Source: Ga0077555 sp963761475 (GTDB taxonomy: Bacteria; Pseudomonadota; Alphaproteobacteria; Rhizobiales; Hyphomicrobiaceae). From it: DNA of 64,000 nt. Shown piece after piece: positions 17,905-27,069 of the stretch. The position numbers were made by a program, and so were the translations under genes. Every line of letters begins with the position of its first letter. The first letter of the stretch is position 1. The notes beneath the pieces are model-generated. The model ran no database searches, was not told the origin of the DNA, and was given only the letters and a program-made list of their open reading frames with translations. The stretch is taken from assembly GCA_963761475.1 (NCBI GenBank), contig CAVXGT010000014.1, positions 124,001 to 188,000 of the forward strand. The letters are read 5' to 3'.

Positions 17905-18735
17905 CTACTCCAGCTTGAACCCGCGCCGCTTCACGTAGGCGCCGAAATCGGCCCGCTCCGGCAAGGCATAATGGCGGGCCTTTTCCTCGCTCCATCCATA
18001 CTCTTCCGCCTCGCCGAACTTCGCCACGTTGCGTTGGCTGCGATAGGGGAAGATACCGTTGCGCCGCCGGTCATAGCTGCGCACGGCCTCGTCGGTTGCC
18101 TCCGTGTAGCAGTCGCGATGCAGCGTCAGCCCGAGCGGCAAGCGCGCCGACACGAAATGCGGAGCAGCCGGCCACCCGACCCCGAGCCCCGCCACCGGGA
18201 AGACGTGGTCCGGAAGCTGCAGCAACTCGCTCACCTCCTGGGCGTGATTGCGGATGACGCTGATCGGGCAGCACCCGAGCCCCGCCGCCTCCGCCGCCGT
18301 TACGAAGGCGGACAACGCAATCGCCGAATCGACCGCCGCATTGAAGAACGCGTCGAGATGGTCGTTGGCAAATGCATGCGCACGCCATTCGTGGATCTGT
18401 CGCTGGCGGCGGTTGTTGCCGAGAAAGACCAGCAGGTGCGGACAGGTCGGGATCCACTCCTGGTCCGCCAGCAGTGTGTTCATGCGCTCCCGTATCACCG
18501 GGTTCTCGACGATCAGAATGTCGCGCTGCTGCAGGTCGCTTTTCGACGGTGACGATAGCGCGATGGCGGCAAGTGTATCCAGCATGCCCGCCGGCAGCGG
18601 ATCGGGCTTGAAGCGGCGCATCACGCCACGGCCGGCCATCCGCACCAGCGTGCTGTTCTCTGCCAGCTCTTCCGGCACGGCATCGCCGTCCACATCGCCG
18701 AACCGCAAATCCAGCTTTTCATGCAGCGTGCTCAT
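17905..18735 (-). CDS. Nitroreductase family protein
   Basis: A 276-residue FMN-dependent oxidoreductase of the nitroreductase fold. The R-R-F-K pattern near residue 40 (MRRFKPDPLP), SPSKSDLQQRDILIVEN around residue 61, and the mid-protein SAFVTAAEAAGLGCCPISVIRN helix-loop are typical of flavin-binding family members, as is the LGVGWP segment. It should use NAD(P)H to reduce nitro compounds, quinones or a specific metabolite; the true substrate is unknown. Its ATG overlaps the stop of the upstream uracil-DNA glycosylase gene (ATGA), so the two are translationally coupled. GAAAGGAT serves as ribosome binding site. Confidence 0.85.
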   Translation of the reverse strand: MSTLHEKLDLRFGDVDGDAVPEELAENSTLVRMAGRGVMRRFKPDPLPAGMLDTLAAIALSSPSKSDLQQRDILIVENPVIRERMNTLLADQEWIPTCPHLLVFLGNNRRQRQIHEWRAHAFANDHLDAFFNAAVDSAIALSAFVTAAEAAGLGCCPISVIRNHAQEVSELLQLPDHVFPVAGLGVGWPAAPHFVSARLPLGLTLHRDCYTEATDEAVRSYDRRRNGIFPYRSQRNVAKFGEAEEYGWSEEKARHYALPERADFGAYVKRRGFKLE

Positions 18736-19652
18736 GCCTGGGATCCTTTCATCGCACCGTCGAGACGAACTTTGAGCGCTAACAGGTCGCGCCAAGCTTG
18801 CTGTTTCGCAGCCGGCTGGCGCAGCAGATATGCGGGGTGCAACGTCGCCATGACAGGCACCATACGCCCGCCGCTGGCGATTTCACGCCACTTCCCCCTG
18901 AGACGCATGATGCCGTCGGTGGCATCCAGGATGGCCTTCGCCGCTGGTCCGCCGAGGGTGAGGATGAAATCCGGTGCCACCAGCTCCATCTGCCGCTCCA
19001 GGAAGGGGCGGCACGCTTGCGCCTCTTCCGGCGTCGGTGTCCGGTTTCCCGGCGGCCGCCAGTAGACGATGTTGGTGATGTGCACGTCCGCTTCCGTCAG
19101 ATCGATCGCCGCCAGCATCCGGTCCAGTAGCTGCCCCGCCCGCCCCACGAACGGCTTGCCGGCCAGATCCTCGTCACGCCCCGGCGCTTCCCCGATCACC
19201 ATGACGCGTGCCGTGGCACTGCCGCGATAGAAGCACAGGTTCTTCGCCGTCGCCTTCAAGGCGCAGCCCTCGAAGGCGTTGAGCGCGGCTTCGAGCGCCT
19301 CGAGCGTCGGTGCCTTGAGTGCAGCCCCGCGCCCCGCCATGCCGCCGCCCGGAGCCGGTCGTGAGGCTGGCGCACGCGCCGCAGGCGTCGGCATGGGCGT
19401 CATGCTCTGTGGTCGACTGGCTTGCACCATCGGTGCGCGGGCCGCAGCCCGCCCGGTGTCGGCAGCCGGCATCGCTGCCCGCTCCTCGAGCACCCCGGCC
19501 TCTTCACGTTCCGGCCACGCGAAATCTGCGCCAGGCCCCTCCGAGCGCACCGTCCAGTCGACCTGCGTCTCGTCCAACGCCACGTCGACGCCGGCCTCTC
19601 GCCACCACGCGAGAAGCGCCAGAAGGTCTTGCCTGTCCGCCTCGTCCATCAT
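18732..19652 (-). CDS. Family 4-type uracil-DNA glycosylase
   Basis: A protein of about 306 residues that excises uracil from DNA. The catalytic domain occupies the C-terminal 200 residues: GEAPGRDEDLAGKPFVG forms motif 1, TNIVYWRPPGNRTPT follows, and TLHPAYLLRQPAAK supplies the motif-2 His. The N-terminal 110 residues are Ala/Pro-rich and look like a flexible linker, which is common in alphaproteobacterial members but long here. Cysteines for a [4Fe-4S] cluster are not all obvious: GCALK near the domain start and EEAQACRPF are the visible candidates. Start at 19652 is the first of two adjacent ATGs. First gene of a two-gene operon with the nitroreductase. Confidence 0.87.
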   Translation of the reverse strand: MMDEADRQDLLALLAWWREAGVDVALDETQVDWTVRSEGPGADFAWPEREEAGVLEERAAMPAADTGRAAARAPMVQASRPQSMTPMPTPAARAPASRPAPGGGMAGRGAALKAPTLEALEAALNAFEGCALKATAKNLCFYRGSATARVMVIGEAPGRDEDLAGKPFVGRAGQLLDRMLAAIDLTEADVHITNIVYWRPPGNRTPTPEEAQACRPFLERQMELVAPDFILTLGGPAAKAILDATDGIMRLRGKWREIASGGRMVPVMATLHPAYLLRQPAAKQQAWRDLLALKVRLDGAMKGSQA

Positions 19653-19952
19653 CGACCGCCACCATAGCGTCAGCAGTGCAGTTTGGAAGTCGCCAGTCGC
19701 CTGACATCGCCGTCGCCGCCCTCGCAGTTTGCCGACTGCCGCCATGGAATAGCTCGAATGCTGAATGAAGGCGTTGAAAATATTGGAAAATAGCCCCATG
19801 CCCTGACGGGACGCTTGCCATTCGGCCCTGTCAGGCCCCGGCCGTACGCCGCCATCTGAGCGCCTCCACCGGCTGAACGGTGCTTGACGCTCGGGCCAGC
19901 CACGACCTATCGAACGAGGTGGATCTGATCACGACCAGGAAAAGAGGCACCG

Positions 19953-21635
19953 ATGGCGAGCGAGGCAGTGGAGCTGCCGCCGAGAGAGGCGATGGAGTTC
20001 GACGTGGTGATCGTGGGCGCGGGGCCGGCTGGTCTTGCAACCGCGATCCGACTGAAGCAGCTTGCCGCGGAAGCCGGCGAGGAGTTTTCCGTCGTCGTGC
20101 TCGAAAAGGGCTCCGAGGTCGGCGCACACATATTGTCGGGCGCTGTCATCGATCCGATCGGATTGGATCGCCTCATTCCCGACTGGCGCCGGAAAGATGC
20201 GCCCCTCAAGACCGAGGTTACCGAGGACAAGTTCATGTACTTGGGCCCCGCCGGCGAGATGCGGCTGCCCAACCTCATGATGCCGCCGCTCATGAGCAAT
20301 CACGGCAACTACATCGGCAGCCTCGGCAACCTCTGCCGCTGGCTGGGTGCCCAGGCCGAGGAATTGGGCGTCGAGATCTATCCGGGTTTTGCCGCAGCCG
20401 AAGTCCTCTATGACGACAACGGCGCCGTTGTCGGCGTCGCGACCGGTGACATGGGCGTCAACAAGGACGGCGTCCCCGGTGATAATTTCACGCGCGGCAT
20501 GGAGCTGCGTGGCCGCTACACCATCATTTGCGAGGGCGCGCGCGGTTCGCTCTCCAAGCAGCTCATTTCCCGCTTCAAGCTCGACGATGGCAAGCAGCCG
20601 CAGAAATTCGGCATCGGCCTGAAGGAGTTGTGGGAGGTCAAGCCCGAGAACCACAAGCCCGGCCTCATCCAGCACTCGTTCGGCTGGCCGCTCGACAATC
20701 GCACAGGCGGCGGCTCGTTCCTCTACCACTACGACGAGAACCTGGTCTCCGTCGGCTTTGTCGTCCACCTCAACTACCGCAACCCCTACCTCTCCCCCTA
20801 CGAGGAGTTTCAGCGCTTCAAGACGCACCCGGCCATCCGCAGCGTCTTCGAGGGCGGCAAGCGCATTGCCTATGGCGCCCGTGCCATCACCGAAGGCGGC
20901 TGGCAGTCGCTGCCGGCCATGGTTTTCCCTGGCGGCGTCCTCGCCGGCTGTTCCGCCGGCATGGTCAACGTGCCGCGCATCAAGGGCAGCCACAATGCCG
21001 TGCTGTCCGGTATGCACGCCGCCGAATCGGCATTCGCCGCCCTGAAGGAGGGGCGTTCCCACGACCGCCTCGAAGGCTATGAGGCCGCCGTCCGCGAAGG
21101 CCCGGTCGGCTGGGATCTGAAGCGCGTCCGCAACGTCAAGCCGCTGTGGTCGAAATACGGCACTTTCCTCGGCATCGGTCTGGGCGGTCTCGACATGTGG
21201 GCCAACACTATCATCGGCGGCATCGGCTTCGGCCAGACCGTCGGTCATGGCAAGCCCGACTATGCATCCCTCGCTCCGGCGAGCCAGATGCCCCGCATCG
21301 AGTACCCGCGCCCCGATGGCGTGCTCACCTTCGACCGGCTGACCAACGTCTCCTTCTCCGCCACCAACCATGAGGAGGAGCAGCCCGTCCACTTGAAGGT
21401 GCTGGACCAGAAGCTGCAGCGCCAATCCGAGCTTGAGCAATTCGACGGCCCGTCCAATCGCTACTGCCCGGCCGGCGTCTACGAGTGGGTTGACGAGGAG
21501 GACGGCACCAAGCGCTTCCAGATCAACGCCCAAAACTGCGTCCACTGCAAGACGTGTGACATCAAGGACCCCAACCAGAACATCAACTGGACGGTGCCCG
21601 AAGGCAGCGGCGGCCCCAACTATCCGGGCATGTGA
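19953..21635 (+). CDS. Electron transfer flavoprotein-ubiquinone oxidoreductase
   Basis: A 560-residue membrane-associated flavoprotein that passes electrons from ETF, reduced by acyl-CoA and other dehydrogenases, to ubiquinone. The FAD-binding Rossmann motif VIVGAGPAGLATAI is at about residues 18-31. The C-terminal ferredoxin-like domain binds one [4Fe-4S] cluster through a Cys in RYCPAGVYEW and the NCVHCKTCDIKDP motif, and the protein ends with the conserved GSGGPNYPGM. Length matches bacterial ETF-QO (about 550-560). AGAGG precedes the start. ETF alpha and beta are not in this window. It fits the acyl-CoA-oriented gene content of the region. Confidence 0.95.
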   Translation: MASEAVELPPREAMEFDVVIVGAGPAGLATAIRLKQLAAEAGEEFSVVVLEKGSEVGAHILSGAVIDPIGLDRLIPDWRRKDAPLKTEVTEDKFMYLGPAGEMRLPNLMMPPLMSNHGNYIGSLGNLCRWLGAQAEELGVEIYPGFAAAEVLYDDNGAVVGVATGDMGVNKDGVPGDNFTRGMELRGRYTIICEGARGSLSKQLISRFKLDDGKQPQKFGIGLKELWEVKPENHKPGLIQHSFGWPLDNRTGGGSFLYHYDENLVSVGFVVHLNYRNPYLSPYEEFQRFKTHPAIRSVFEGGKRIAYGARAITEGGWQSLPAMVFPGGVLAGCSAGMVNVPRIKGSHNAVLSGMHAAESAFAALKEGRSHDRLEGYEAAVREGPVGWDLKRVRNVKPLWSKYGTFLGIGLGGLDMWANTIIGGIGFGQTVGHGKPDYASLAPASQMPRIEYPRPDGVLTFDRLTNVSFSATNHEEEQPVHLKVLDQKLQRQSELEQFDGPSNRYCPAGVYEWVDEEDGTKRFQINAQNCVHCKTCDIKDPNQNINWTVPEGSGGPNYPGM

Positions 21636-21652
21636 GCCGCCGTCTCCCCCTC

Positions 21653-22861
21653 TTAGTTGAGCGCCAGCCGGATCGCGTCCACCACAGCCGTGGTGAGCGC
21701 GATCTGGCTCGCATCGATCGGCAACGCGCCCGATGAGAACTTGGCGATCACCAGGCCATTCGCCGGGTCTGCATAGAGATGCTGGCCGTGGATGCCGTAC
21801 GCTCCGAGCAACGGCTTGGCCCCGCGCTCGACGTACCACTTCGACCGGTAGTGCATGTCGCGGCCCGGCCAGTAGGGCACGAACGGACCCGCCTGCCACG
21901 CCGCCGCATCTCCAGCCTCGACGATGTCCTCGATCCAGGCCCGCGGCACGATCTCGCGACTGCCCCGTCGCCCGCCATCGACAATCAGTTGCCCGACCCG
22001 GGCGAGGTCCGTCGCCGTCATGCACAGCCCGCCGGCACACCGCGGCGCACCGAGCCGGTCGACCGTGATGTAGGCGGGATTCGCCGCCCCCATCGGCCTC
22101 CAGATCATCTCTGAGAAAAGGTCGCTGAAGCGCTTGCCGCTGGCCCGCTCGATCACCCACCCGAGCAGGTCGGTGCACGGCGAGACGTAGTTGAAGGCCC
22201 CCCCATGCGACCCGCTGCGCTTTTGCAGTGTCGGCAGAAAGCTGCGCAGGTCTGAAGCGACTTCGCCGGGCTCCAGCGGGTTCCAGTTCGTCGCCTTGCG
22301 ATACTGGATGATGTCACCTGATGTCGCGAGGTAGTCCTCGTCGAAATCGAGCCCCGAGCGCATGTCGAGCAGGTGGCGCACGCTAGCCCCCTCGAACGCG
22401 CTGCCCTTGAGCTCCGGCACATACCGGCTGGCCTCCGCGTCGAGGTCGAGAACGCCATGCGCGGCAAGGACGCCCGCCAGCAACCCGAGCATGGACTTCG
22501 AGACCGACATCAGGATGTGCGGTGTTCCTCGCCCCATGCCGTTGGCATAGTATTCCAGCACCACCCGGCCGCGCTTGACGACCACGAACGCATCCGTCGA
22601 GGTGACCTCCAGGAAGGCATCGAGCGTCATGCGCCCGCCCTGCCCGTCGTCGATCGCGATCTGAGAGAGATCTGTGGCGACCGGCGGTAGTCGCCACAGA
22701 TCGTCCACATCGGTGCCGATCTCTGCCGACGGCACGATCTCGCGCACGTGCTGGAAGCCCCAACGGTTGAACGGAGATTGACGCCAGTTGGCGAGCGTGA
22801 CCTGCCCTTCGGGCGGCGGTGGAAACGTCGTCATAAGGCCGGTCATCGAAAGGCTTTCCAT
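21653..22861 (-). CDS. Serine hydrolase, beta-lactamase class C family
   Basis: A 402-residue protein of the beta-lactamase/D-aminopeptidase-esterase family. The nucleophile motif SVSK (S-x-x-K) is near residue 118, and the Tyr of the second motif is in FNYVSP, where the usual Y-x-N asparagine is replaced. The third motif may be the HGQHLYAD segment near the C-terminus. No convincing signal peptide is visible, so it is probably a cytoplasmic esterase or amidase rather than a resistance enzyme. Two alternative starts (22861 and 22846) are possible. It converges on ETF-QO with only 17 bases between the stops. Confidence 0.8.
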   Translation of the reverse strand: MESLSMTGLMTTFPPPPEGQVTLANWRQSPFNRWGFQHVREIVPSAEIGTDVDDLWRLPPVATDLSQIAIDDGQGGRMTLDAFLEVTSTDAFVVVKRGRVVLEYYANGMGRGTPHILMSVSKSMLGLLAGVLAAHGVLDLDAEASRYVPELKGSAFEGASVRHLLDMRSGLDFDEDYLATSGDIIQYRKATNWNPLEPGEVASDLRSFLPTLQKRSGSHGGAFNYVSPCTDLLGWVIERASGKRFSDLFSEMIWRPMGAANPAYITVDRLGAPRCAGGLCMTATDLARVGQLIVDGGRRGSREIVPRAWIEDIVEAGDAAAWQAGPFVPYWPGRDMHYRSKWYVERGAKPLLGAYGIHGQHLYADPANGLVIAKFSSGALPIDASQIALTTAVVDAIRLALN

Positions 22862-22973
22862 TTGATACCCAGTTGAGCGCCTCCAGCGTGCAGGCTCCGC
22901 CTGTCACGATTGCCAGGCGGAAGAGGCTGCTCCTCCGCGTCCTGACGCACCTCGGTCAGTCTCGGCCGCCAGC

Positions 22974-23753
22974 TCAGCACGTGGCGCCACCGTCGACCGT
23001 CAGGTATGTACCGGTGACGAACGAGGCTTCGTCCGAAAGCAGGAACAGCGCGCCGTTGGCAACTTCGTGCGCCTTGCCGGGCCGGCCCATCGGCGTCTGG
23101 TAGGCGCGCTTCTTCACGAGCTCTTCCTTGTCCATGCCCATCGTCGATTGCTGGTCGGGTCGCGCCACGAACACGCGCAGCATCGGCGTGTCGATCGGGC
23201 CGGGACAGATCGCGTTGACGCGGATGTTTTCTTTTGCGTAGCGCTTGGCGAGGCCACGCACCAGTCCGATCACGCCATGCTTGACCGATGAGTAGACCGG
23301 CGAGAACTGCGATCCCGAAATCCCCGACGTCGAAGCGGTGTAGAGCAGTGCGCCGCCAGCCCTCGCCCGCATCTCGGGGATCGCGGCTTCGGTAGTGATC
23401 AGCACGGTGCGCAGGTTGAGCGTGACGGCGTTGTCCCACTCCTTGAGGTCCAGTCCTTCGAAGGCTGCCGGTCCCGGATGGCCCACATGGTTCCAAACGA
23501 AATCGAGCCCACCGAAGGCCTTCGCCGTTTCGCCGACGATGCGCCGCGAATCTTCGTCGCGCGTCAGGTCGGCGACGATGCCGTGCGCCTTGCCGCCCGC
23601 AGCCTTGATTTCGGCCACCACCGCCGCAACCGCTTTTTCGTCGATGTCGGCAACGCCCACGGCAGCGCCTTCCTGCGCGAACCGCAGCGCGCCCGCCCGT
23701 CCCATGCCGGAGCCTGCGGCCGTAACCAGTCCGATCTTGTCCTGCATGCGCAT
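22974..23753 (-). CDS. SDR family NAD(P)-dependent oxidoreductase
   Basis: A 259-residue classical short-chain dehydrogenase. The cofactor motif TAAGSGMGRA is at residues 11-20, catalytic Tyr154 and Lys158 are in YSSVK, the preceding Ser lies in YTASTSGISG, and the PGPIDTPM loop is intact. ADI at positions 35-37 suggests NAD preference. The usual NNAG structural motif reads WNHVG (87-91), a noticeable variant. GGGAGGAG directly precedes the ATG at 23753, which rules out the longer frame to 23849. The isocitrate lyase-family gene ends 170 bases upstream on the same strand, so co-transcription is possible. Substrate unknown. Confidence 0.86.
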   Translation of the reverse strand: MRMQDKIGLVTAAGSGMGRAGALRFAQEGAAVGVADIDEKAVAAVVAEIKAAGGKAHGIVADLTRDEDSRRIVGETAKAFGGLDFVWNHVGHPGPAAFEGLDLKEWDNAVTLNLRTVLITTEAAIPEMRARAGGALLYTASTSGISGSQFSPVYSSVKHGVIGLVRGLAKRYAKENIRVNAICPGPIDTPMLRVFVARPDQQSTMGMDKEELVKKRAYQTPMGRPGKAHEVANGALFLLSDEASFVTGTYLTVDGGATC

Positions 23754-23923
23754 GGATATCTCCTCCCGCAATGTTGGCTTGCCGCCAAGCGAGCCACAGA
23801 CGCGAGCGGCGCGCAACCCATCGCCGATGAGCGCGCGCCGCCAAGGCATTCATCCAATCGCCGGCCATCATCCCGGGCAGGCGCGAGGCCATCCCGAGTC
23901 TCGGCTGGCGCTGGCCGTGAAGA

Positions 23924-24814
23924 CTATTCCGCGGCTTGTTTGCCGGCCCGGCCGTCGACGCGGTAGGCCGTGCGCCGCTCGTCCCATTCGGCCGATCCGA
24001 AGCGGCTGAACGTCTTGGCCGGTCCGCCCGGGGGAGCATAGGGCTGCGACAGTTGGCCGGTGGCCTTTACGTCCGCCAGCATCTTGTCGCAAAGCCCGAT
24101 GATGGAGGCGAGCAGCATGCCCGGCAGGATCGAGATGCGGTAGCCCATCTTCTCGGCGTCCATGGTCGACACGTGCGGCGTCTTGCCGTTCAGCACCATG
24201 TTGAGCAGGCACGGCGCTTTCACGAGCTTCGGCACCTGCGCCACTTCCTCCAGCGTCTGCGGCGCTTCGAGGAAGATCATGTCGGCGCCGGCCTCCGCTG
24301 CCGCGTTGGCCCGCCTGACGGCTTCGTCGAACCCCGCCACGGCCCGCGCATCTGTGCGTGCGATAATCATGAAATCGGCCGTACGCTTGGCCGCCGCCGC
24401 GGCACGGATCTTGGCCGCGTAGTCCTCGAGCGAGATCAACTCCTTGTCGTCGAGATGCCCGCACTTCTTCGGGAACACCTGATCCTCGATGTGGATCGCG
24501 GCGACGCCGGCCCGCTCGAACTCCTGCACGGTGCGGTAGGCATTGAGTTCATTGCCGTAACCCGTGTCGCTGTCCGATACGAGCGGCACGCTGATCGACG
24601 ACGTGATGCGCCGCGCGTTGGCGACCATCTCCGACATCGTCAGCAGTCCATAGTCCGGCAGCCCGTGCGCAGCAGAGGTCCCAGCCCCAGTCATGTAGAC
24701 GGCCGAGAACCCGGCCTGCTCGATCAATCGGGCGGTAATGCAGTCATAGGCTCCAGGCGCCACCACCATGGGGCCGGAATTGATCATATCGCGTAGCGAC
24801 TTTGGGCTGGGCAT
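23924..24814 (-). CDS. Isocitrate lyase/PEP mutase family enzyme
   Basis: A 296-residue cytosolic TIM-barrel lyase. The Mg-binding motif DSDTGYGN is at residues 81-88 and the active-site loop KKCGH at 116-120; the loop cysteine is the hallmark of C-C lyases such as isocitrate lyase, 2-methylisocitrate lyase or oxaloacetate/dimethylmalate-type lyases rather than PEP mutase. IHIEDQVFPKKCGH and MIIARTDA are conserved. Length suits methylisocitrate lyase-like enzymes and not full isocitrate lyase (over 420 residues). GGAGGA upstream fixes the start at 24814. No methylcitrate synthase or dehydratase is adjacent, so prpB function is not assigned. Confidence 0.83.
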   Translation of the reverse strand: MPSPKSLRDMINSGPMVVAPGAYDCITARLIEQAGFSAVYMTGAGTSAAHGLPDYGLLTMSEMVANARRITSSISVPLVSDSDTGYGNELNAYRTVQEFERAGVAAIHIEDQVFPKKCGHLDDKELISLEDYAAKIRAAAAAKRTADFMIIARTDARAVAGFDEAVRRANAAAEAGADMIFLEAPQTLEEVAQVPKLVKAPCLLNMVLNGKTPHVSTMDAEKMGYRISILPGMLLASIIGLCDKMLADVKATGQLSQPYAPPGGPAKTFSRFGSAEWDERRTAYRVDGRAGKQAAE

Positions 24815-24927
24815 CGGTGTCCTCCGTGACGGCCGTCTCGTGCCACGATAGGAGCCGCCGGACAGCACTGCAAGCGGCGACTGGCGCCGCTCGCCCGCTC
24901 AATTGGCAGGCGTCAGTTCCGGCGTGT

Positions 24928-25737
24928 TCACGATCCCGAGCCGCAGACCACGGTCCACTCCGTCGCCGCCACGAACTTGACTTCGGGCAGCCCTGCCGGC
25001 GCCGGCTGAGCGGCCATCAGGTCGCCGGGCTTCGACGCCTTGTCGTCCGCTGCTGCGGGCTTGTCGTCGGTGGTCTTGATCCGGCAGGTGGCGGGTGCCC
25101 CCTTGGCAAGCGTAACCGGCTTTTCCTGCGCCGGCTCGAAAGCGATGAAAAACGTCGGATCGCCCATGCCGAACGTGAAGCCCTTGGCGTCCGTGAGCAC
25201 GGGCTTGGTGAGCGGCAGCGTGAGGTGCAGCGTCAGCACCATCTTGGGCTTGGCTGCATCGGCGGCGATCTTGGCCGCACCTTCGGGCGCCTTGGCCCCG
25301 GCTGCCGGCGGCACGGGCGGCGCTTGTTCGTCGGCAGAAGGCGCCTTCAGATGGTGCTCCAGCCAAAAGTCCTTCGGGGCGCCGATTGCCAAGTCTTTTC
25401 CCGCGAGCCTCGGATACGTGAAGTAGCTGAAATCCTTGAGCGCTTCGACGTTGACTTTGGCCAGTTCCGCCAACTCGTCGCGGGCGTAGACGCCGTCCTT
25501 GTTGGTATCCAGCCCGTCGATGGCCGCTTGCGAATAGTATTGGTCGAACGTCCAGTGCTGGCGAATGGCCACGATCGCGCCATTCTCGATCACGACCTCG
25601 GACTGTGTCGTAACCCAGATATGCGGATGGGCGAGCGCGCTGCCGGAATACCCCATCGCGAGCCATCCTAGGCCTGAGAGCGCGCCAGCCAGTGCCAGCC
25701 GGCCAACATGAACCAAAGCTGCCAATGAACCCGTCAT
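24928..25737 (-). CDS. DUF1007 family periplasmic protein
   Basis: A 269-residue exported protein beginning with a hydrophobic segment and the invariant AHPHIWV after the presumed cleavage site, which is the signature of DUF1007. The middle shows an EF-hand-like acidic loop, DTNKDGVYARDEL near residue 79, and a low-complexity Ala/Pro/Lys region interrupts the fold in the C-terminal half. DUF1007 genes are often found with zinc or nickel/cobalt transport genes. Here it diverges from znuA across a 216-base region containing a good Zur-box candidate, which supports a role in zinc acquisition or response. Biochemical function is unknown. Confidence 0.83.
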   Translation of the reverse strand: MTGSLAALVHVGRLALAGALSGLGWLAMGYSGSALAHPHIWVTTQSEVVIENGAIVAIRQHWTFDQYYSQAAIDGLDTNKDGVYARDELAELAKVNVEALKDFSYFTYPRLAGKDLAIGAPKDFWLEHHLKAPSADEQAPPVPPAAGAKAPEGAAKIAADAAKPKMVLTLHLTLPLTKPVLTDAKGFTFGMGDPTFFIAFEPAQEKPVTLAKGAPATCRIKTTDDKPAAADDKASKPGDLMAAQPAPAGLPEVKFVAATEWTVVCGSGS

Positions 25738-25842
25738 GTGCGCCTCATCATTGAAAACCCCAGGAATCGCGGGGTGGTCTGTCGAAGTCGGCAGATACTA
25801 CCGCATTTGGGCGATACCGGGATAATCGCCATTGCCGCACGG

Positions 25843-25862
25843 ATGATACAGTATTACATCAT
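25843..25862. promoter_or_regulatory. Probable Zur box between DUF1007 and znuA
   Basis: The minus strand of 25844-25858 reads TGTAATACTGTATCA, which agrees with the general Zur consensus TGTTATANTATAACA at 11 of its 14 specified positions. The wider 20 bases (ATGAT...ATCAT ends) form an imperfect palindrome. It lies 92 bases before the preferred znuA start and 106 before the DUF1007 start, a position from which one zinc-bound Zur dimer could repress both genes. Confidence 0.7.
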
Positions 25863-25953
25863 GGTCTCCCGGGACGCCAATCATCGAGTTGCCGGCAGGT
25901 CGCGATGGCTGTCATCGGTCGCCCCGCAGATCGCCAACCTGTTGGAGAACAAA

Positions 25954-26940
25954 TTGAAATTGAAGCGATCTACCGGCCTGGTGGCCATGCTTTCAGGCTG
26001 TCTCGCGCTGCTCGCAGCGTCGATGGCGTCGGCCGCCGAGCCCCGCGTTGTGGTGACTCTGAAGCCAGTGCATTCCGTCGTGGCCGCCGTCATGGCGGGT
26101 GTCGCGGAGCCCCACCTGCTGCTTGATGGCACCGCCTCCCCCCACGCCTACGCCATGAAGCCGTCGGACATGCGCAAGCTGCAGTCGGCAGTCCTGGTCG
26201 TTCGCGTCTCCGAACACCTCGAGGCTTTCCTGACCAAGTCGTTGGATTCGCTGGGAAAGCGCGTCGTGATCGTGACGCTGGACAAGCTCCCCGGCATGAC
26301 CCTGCACCCCCTGCGCAGTGGTGGCGCCTTCGACGCCCACGAGCACGGCGATAAAGCCCACAAGCACGGCCACAAGCACGGATCCGACCGCAAGTCCGGA
26401 ACCGCGGCGGAAGCCGGCGGGCCCGACCCCCACCTCTGGCTTGACCCGACCAACGCCGCCGTCATTGCCGCGGCTATCGCCGAGACGCTCGCGCGCAGCG
26501 ATCCCCCCCATGCCCAGGCCTACAGGGACAATGCCCGCGCCCTCGAGACCCGGCTGACTGAGGCGGCCGACCGCATCGCCCGGGATGTGAAACCGTTGGC
26601 GGGCAAGCCCTACCTGGTCTTTCACGACGCCTACCAGTATTTCGAGCACCGCTTTGGGCTGGCCGCTATCGGCGCCGTGACCGTCAGCCCCGAGGTGCCG
26701 CCAAGCGCCCGCCGCCTCACCACGCTGCGGGCACGCGTCAAAGCCAGCGGCGCCCGCTGCATATTTGCCGAGCCGCAATTCCCCCCGCGTATCATCGCCA
26801 GCATCGTCGAAGGCACGGCCGTGCGCCAAGCGGTCCTCGACCCCCTAGGCGCCAGCCATGCTGCCGGACCGGATCAGTATTTCCACGTCCTCGACGCCCT
26901 CGCCAAGGGCCTGACCGATTGCCTCGGCGCCGCCGATTAA
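25954..26940 (+). CDS. znuA: Zinc ABC transporter substrate-binding protein ZnuA
   Basis: A periplasmic zinc-binding protein of about 328 residues. From TTG 25954 the sequence gives a textbook signal peptide (MKLKRSTGLVAMLSGCLALL, cleaving near ASAAE), and GGAG sits at 25944-25947. An ATG at 25861 would overlap the Zur-box candidate and bury the signal peptide 30 residues inside. Zinc ligands expected for ZnuA are His64 in SPHAYAM and His160 in DPHLWLD, and between them is the characteristic charged His-rich loop (residues 129-142: HEHGDKAHKHGHKH). The permease ZnuB and ATPase ZnuC are not in the window, so this copy is separated from its transporter. Confidence 0.88.
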   Translation: MKLKRSTGLVAMLSGCLALLAASMASAAEPRVVVTLKPVHSVVAAVMAGVAEPHLLLDGTASPHAYAMKPSDMRKLQSAVLVVRVSEHLEAFLTKSLDSLGKRVVIVTLDKLPGMTLHPLRSGGAFDAHEHGDKAHKHGHKHGSDRKSGTAAEAGGPDPHLWLDPTNAAVIAAAIAETLARSDPPHAQAYRDNARALETRLTEAADRIARDVKPLAGKPYLVFHDAYQYFEHRFGLAAIGAVTVSPEVPPSARRLTTLRARVKASGARCIFAEPQFPPRIIASIVEGTAVRQAVLDPLGASHAAGPDQYFHVLDALAKGLTDCLGAAD

Positions 26941-27069
26941 ACAAGCCAATCCCCTCTCCCTGCCCACCCTCTAGCGTCAGCCGTGCGCGTCAGCGCACGC
27001 TTGGCGAATGCCGCGACGGCGGCCCGCCGCGAGCGGCGCCCCCGCGGAGGCGCAGCGCTGCCTCTTGGC

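Noticed and set aside
19929..22178. A 749-codon minus-strand open frame
   Set aside because: Runs antisense through ETF-QO and into another frame of the serine hydrolase gene; both real genes have clear motifs.
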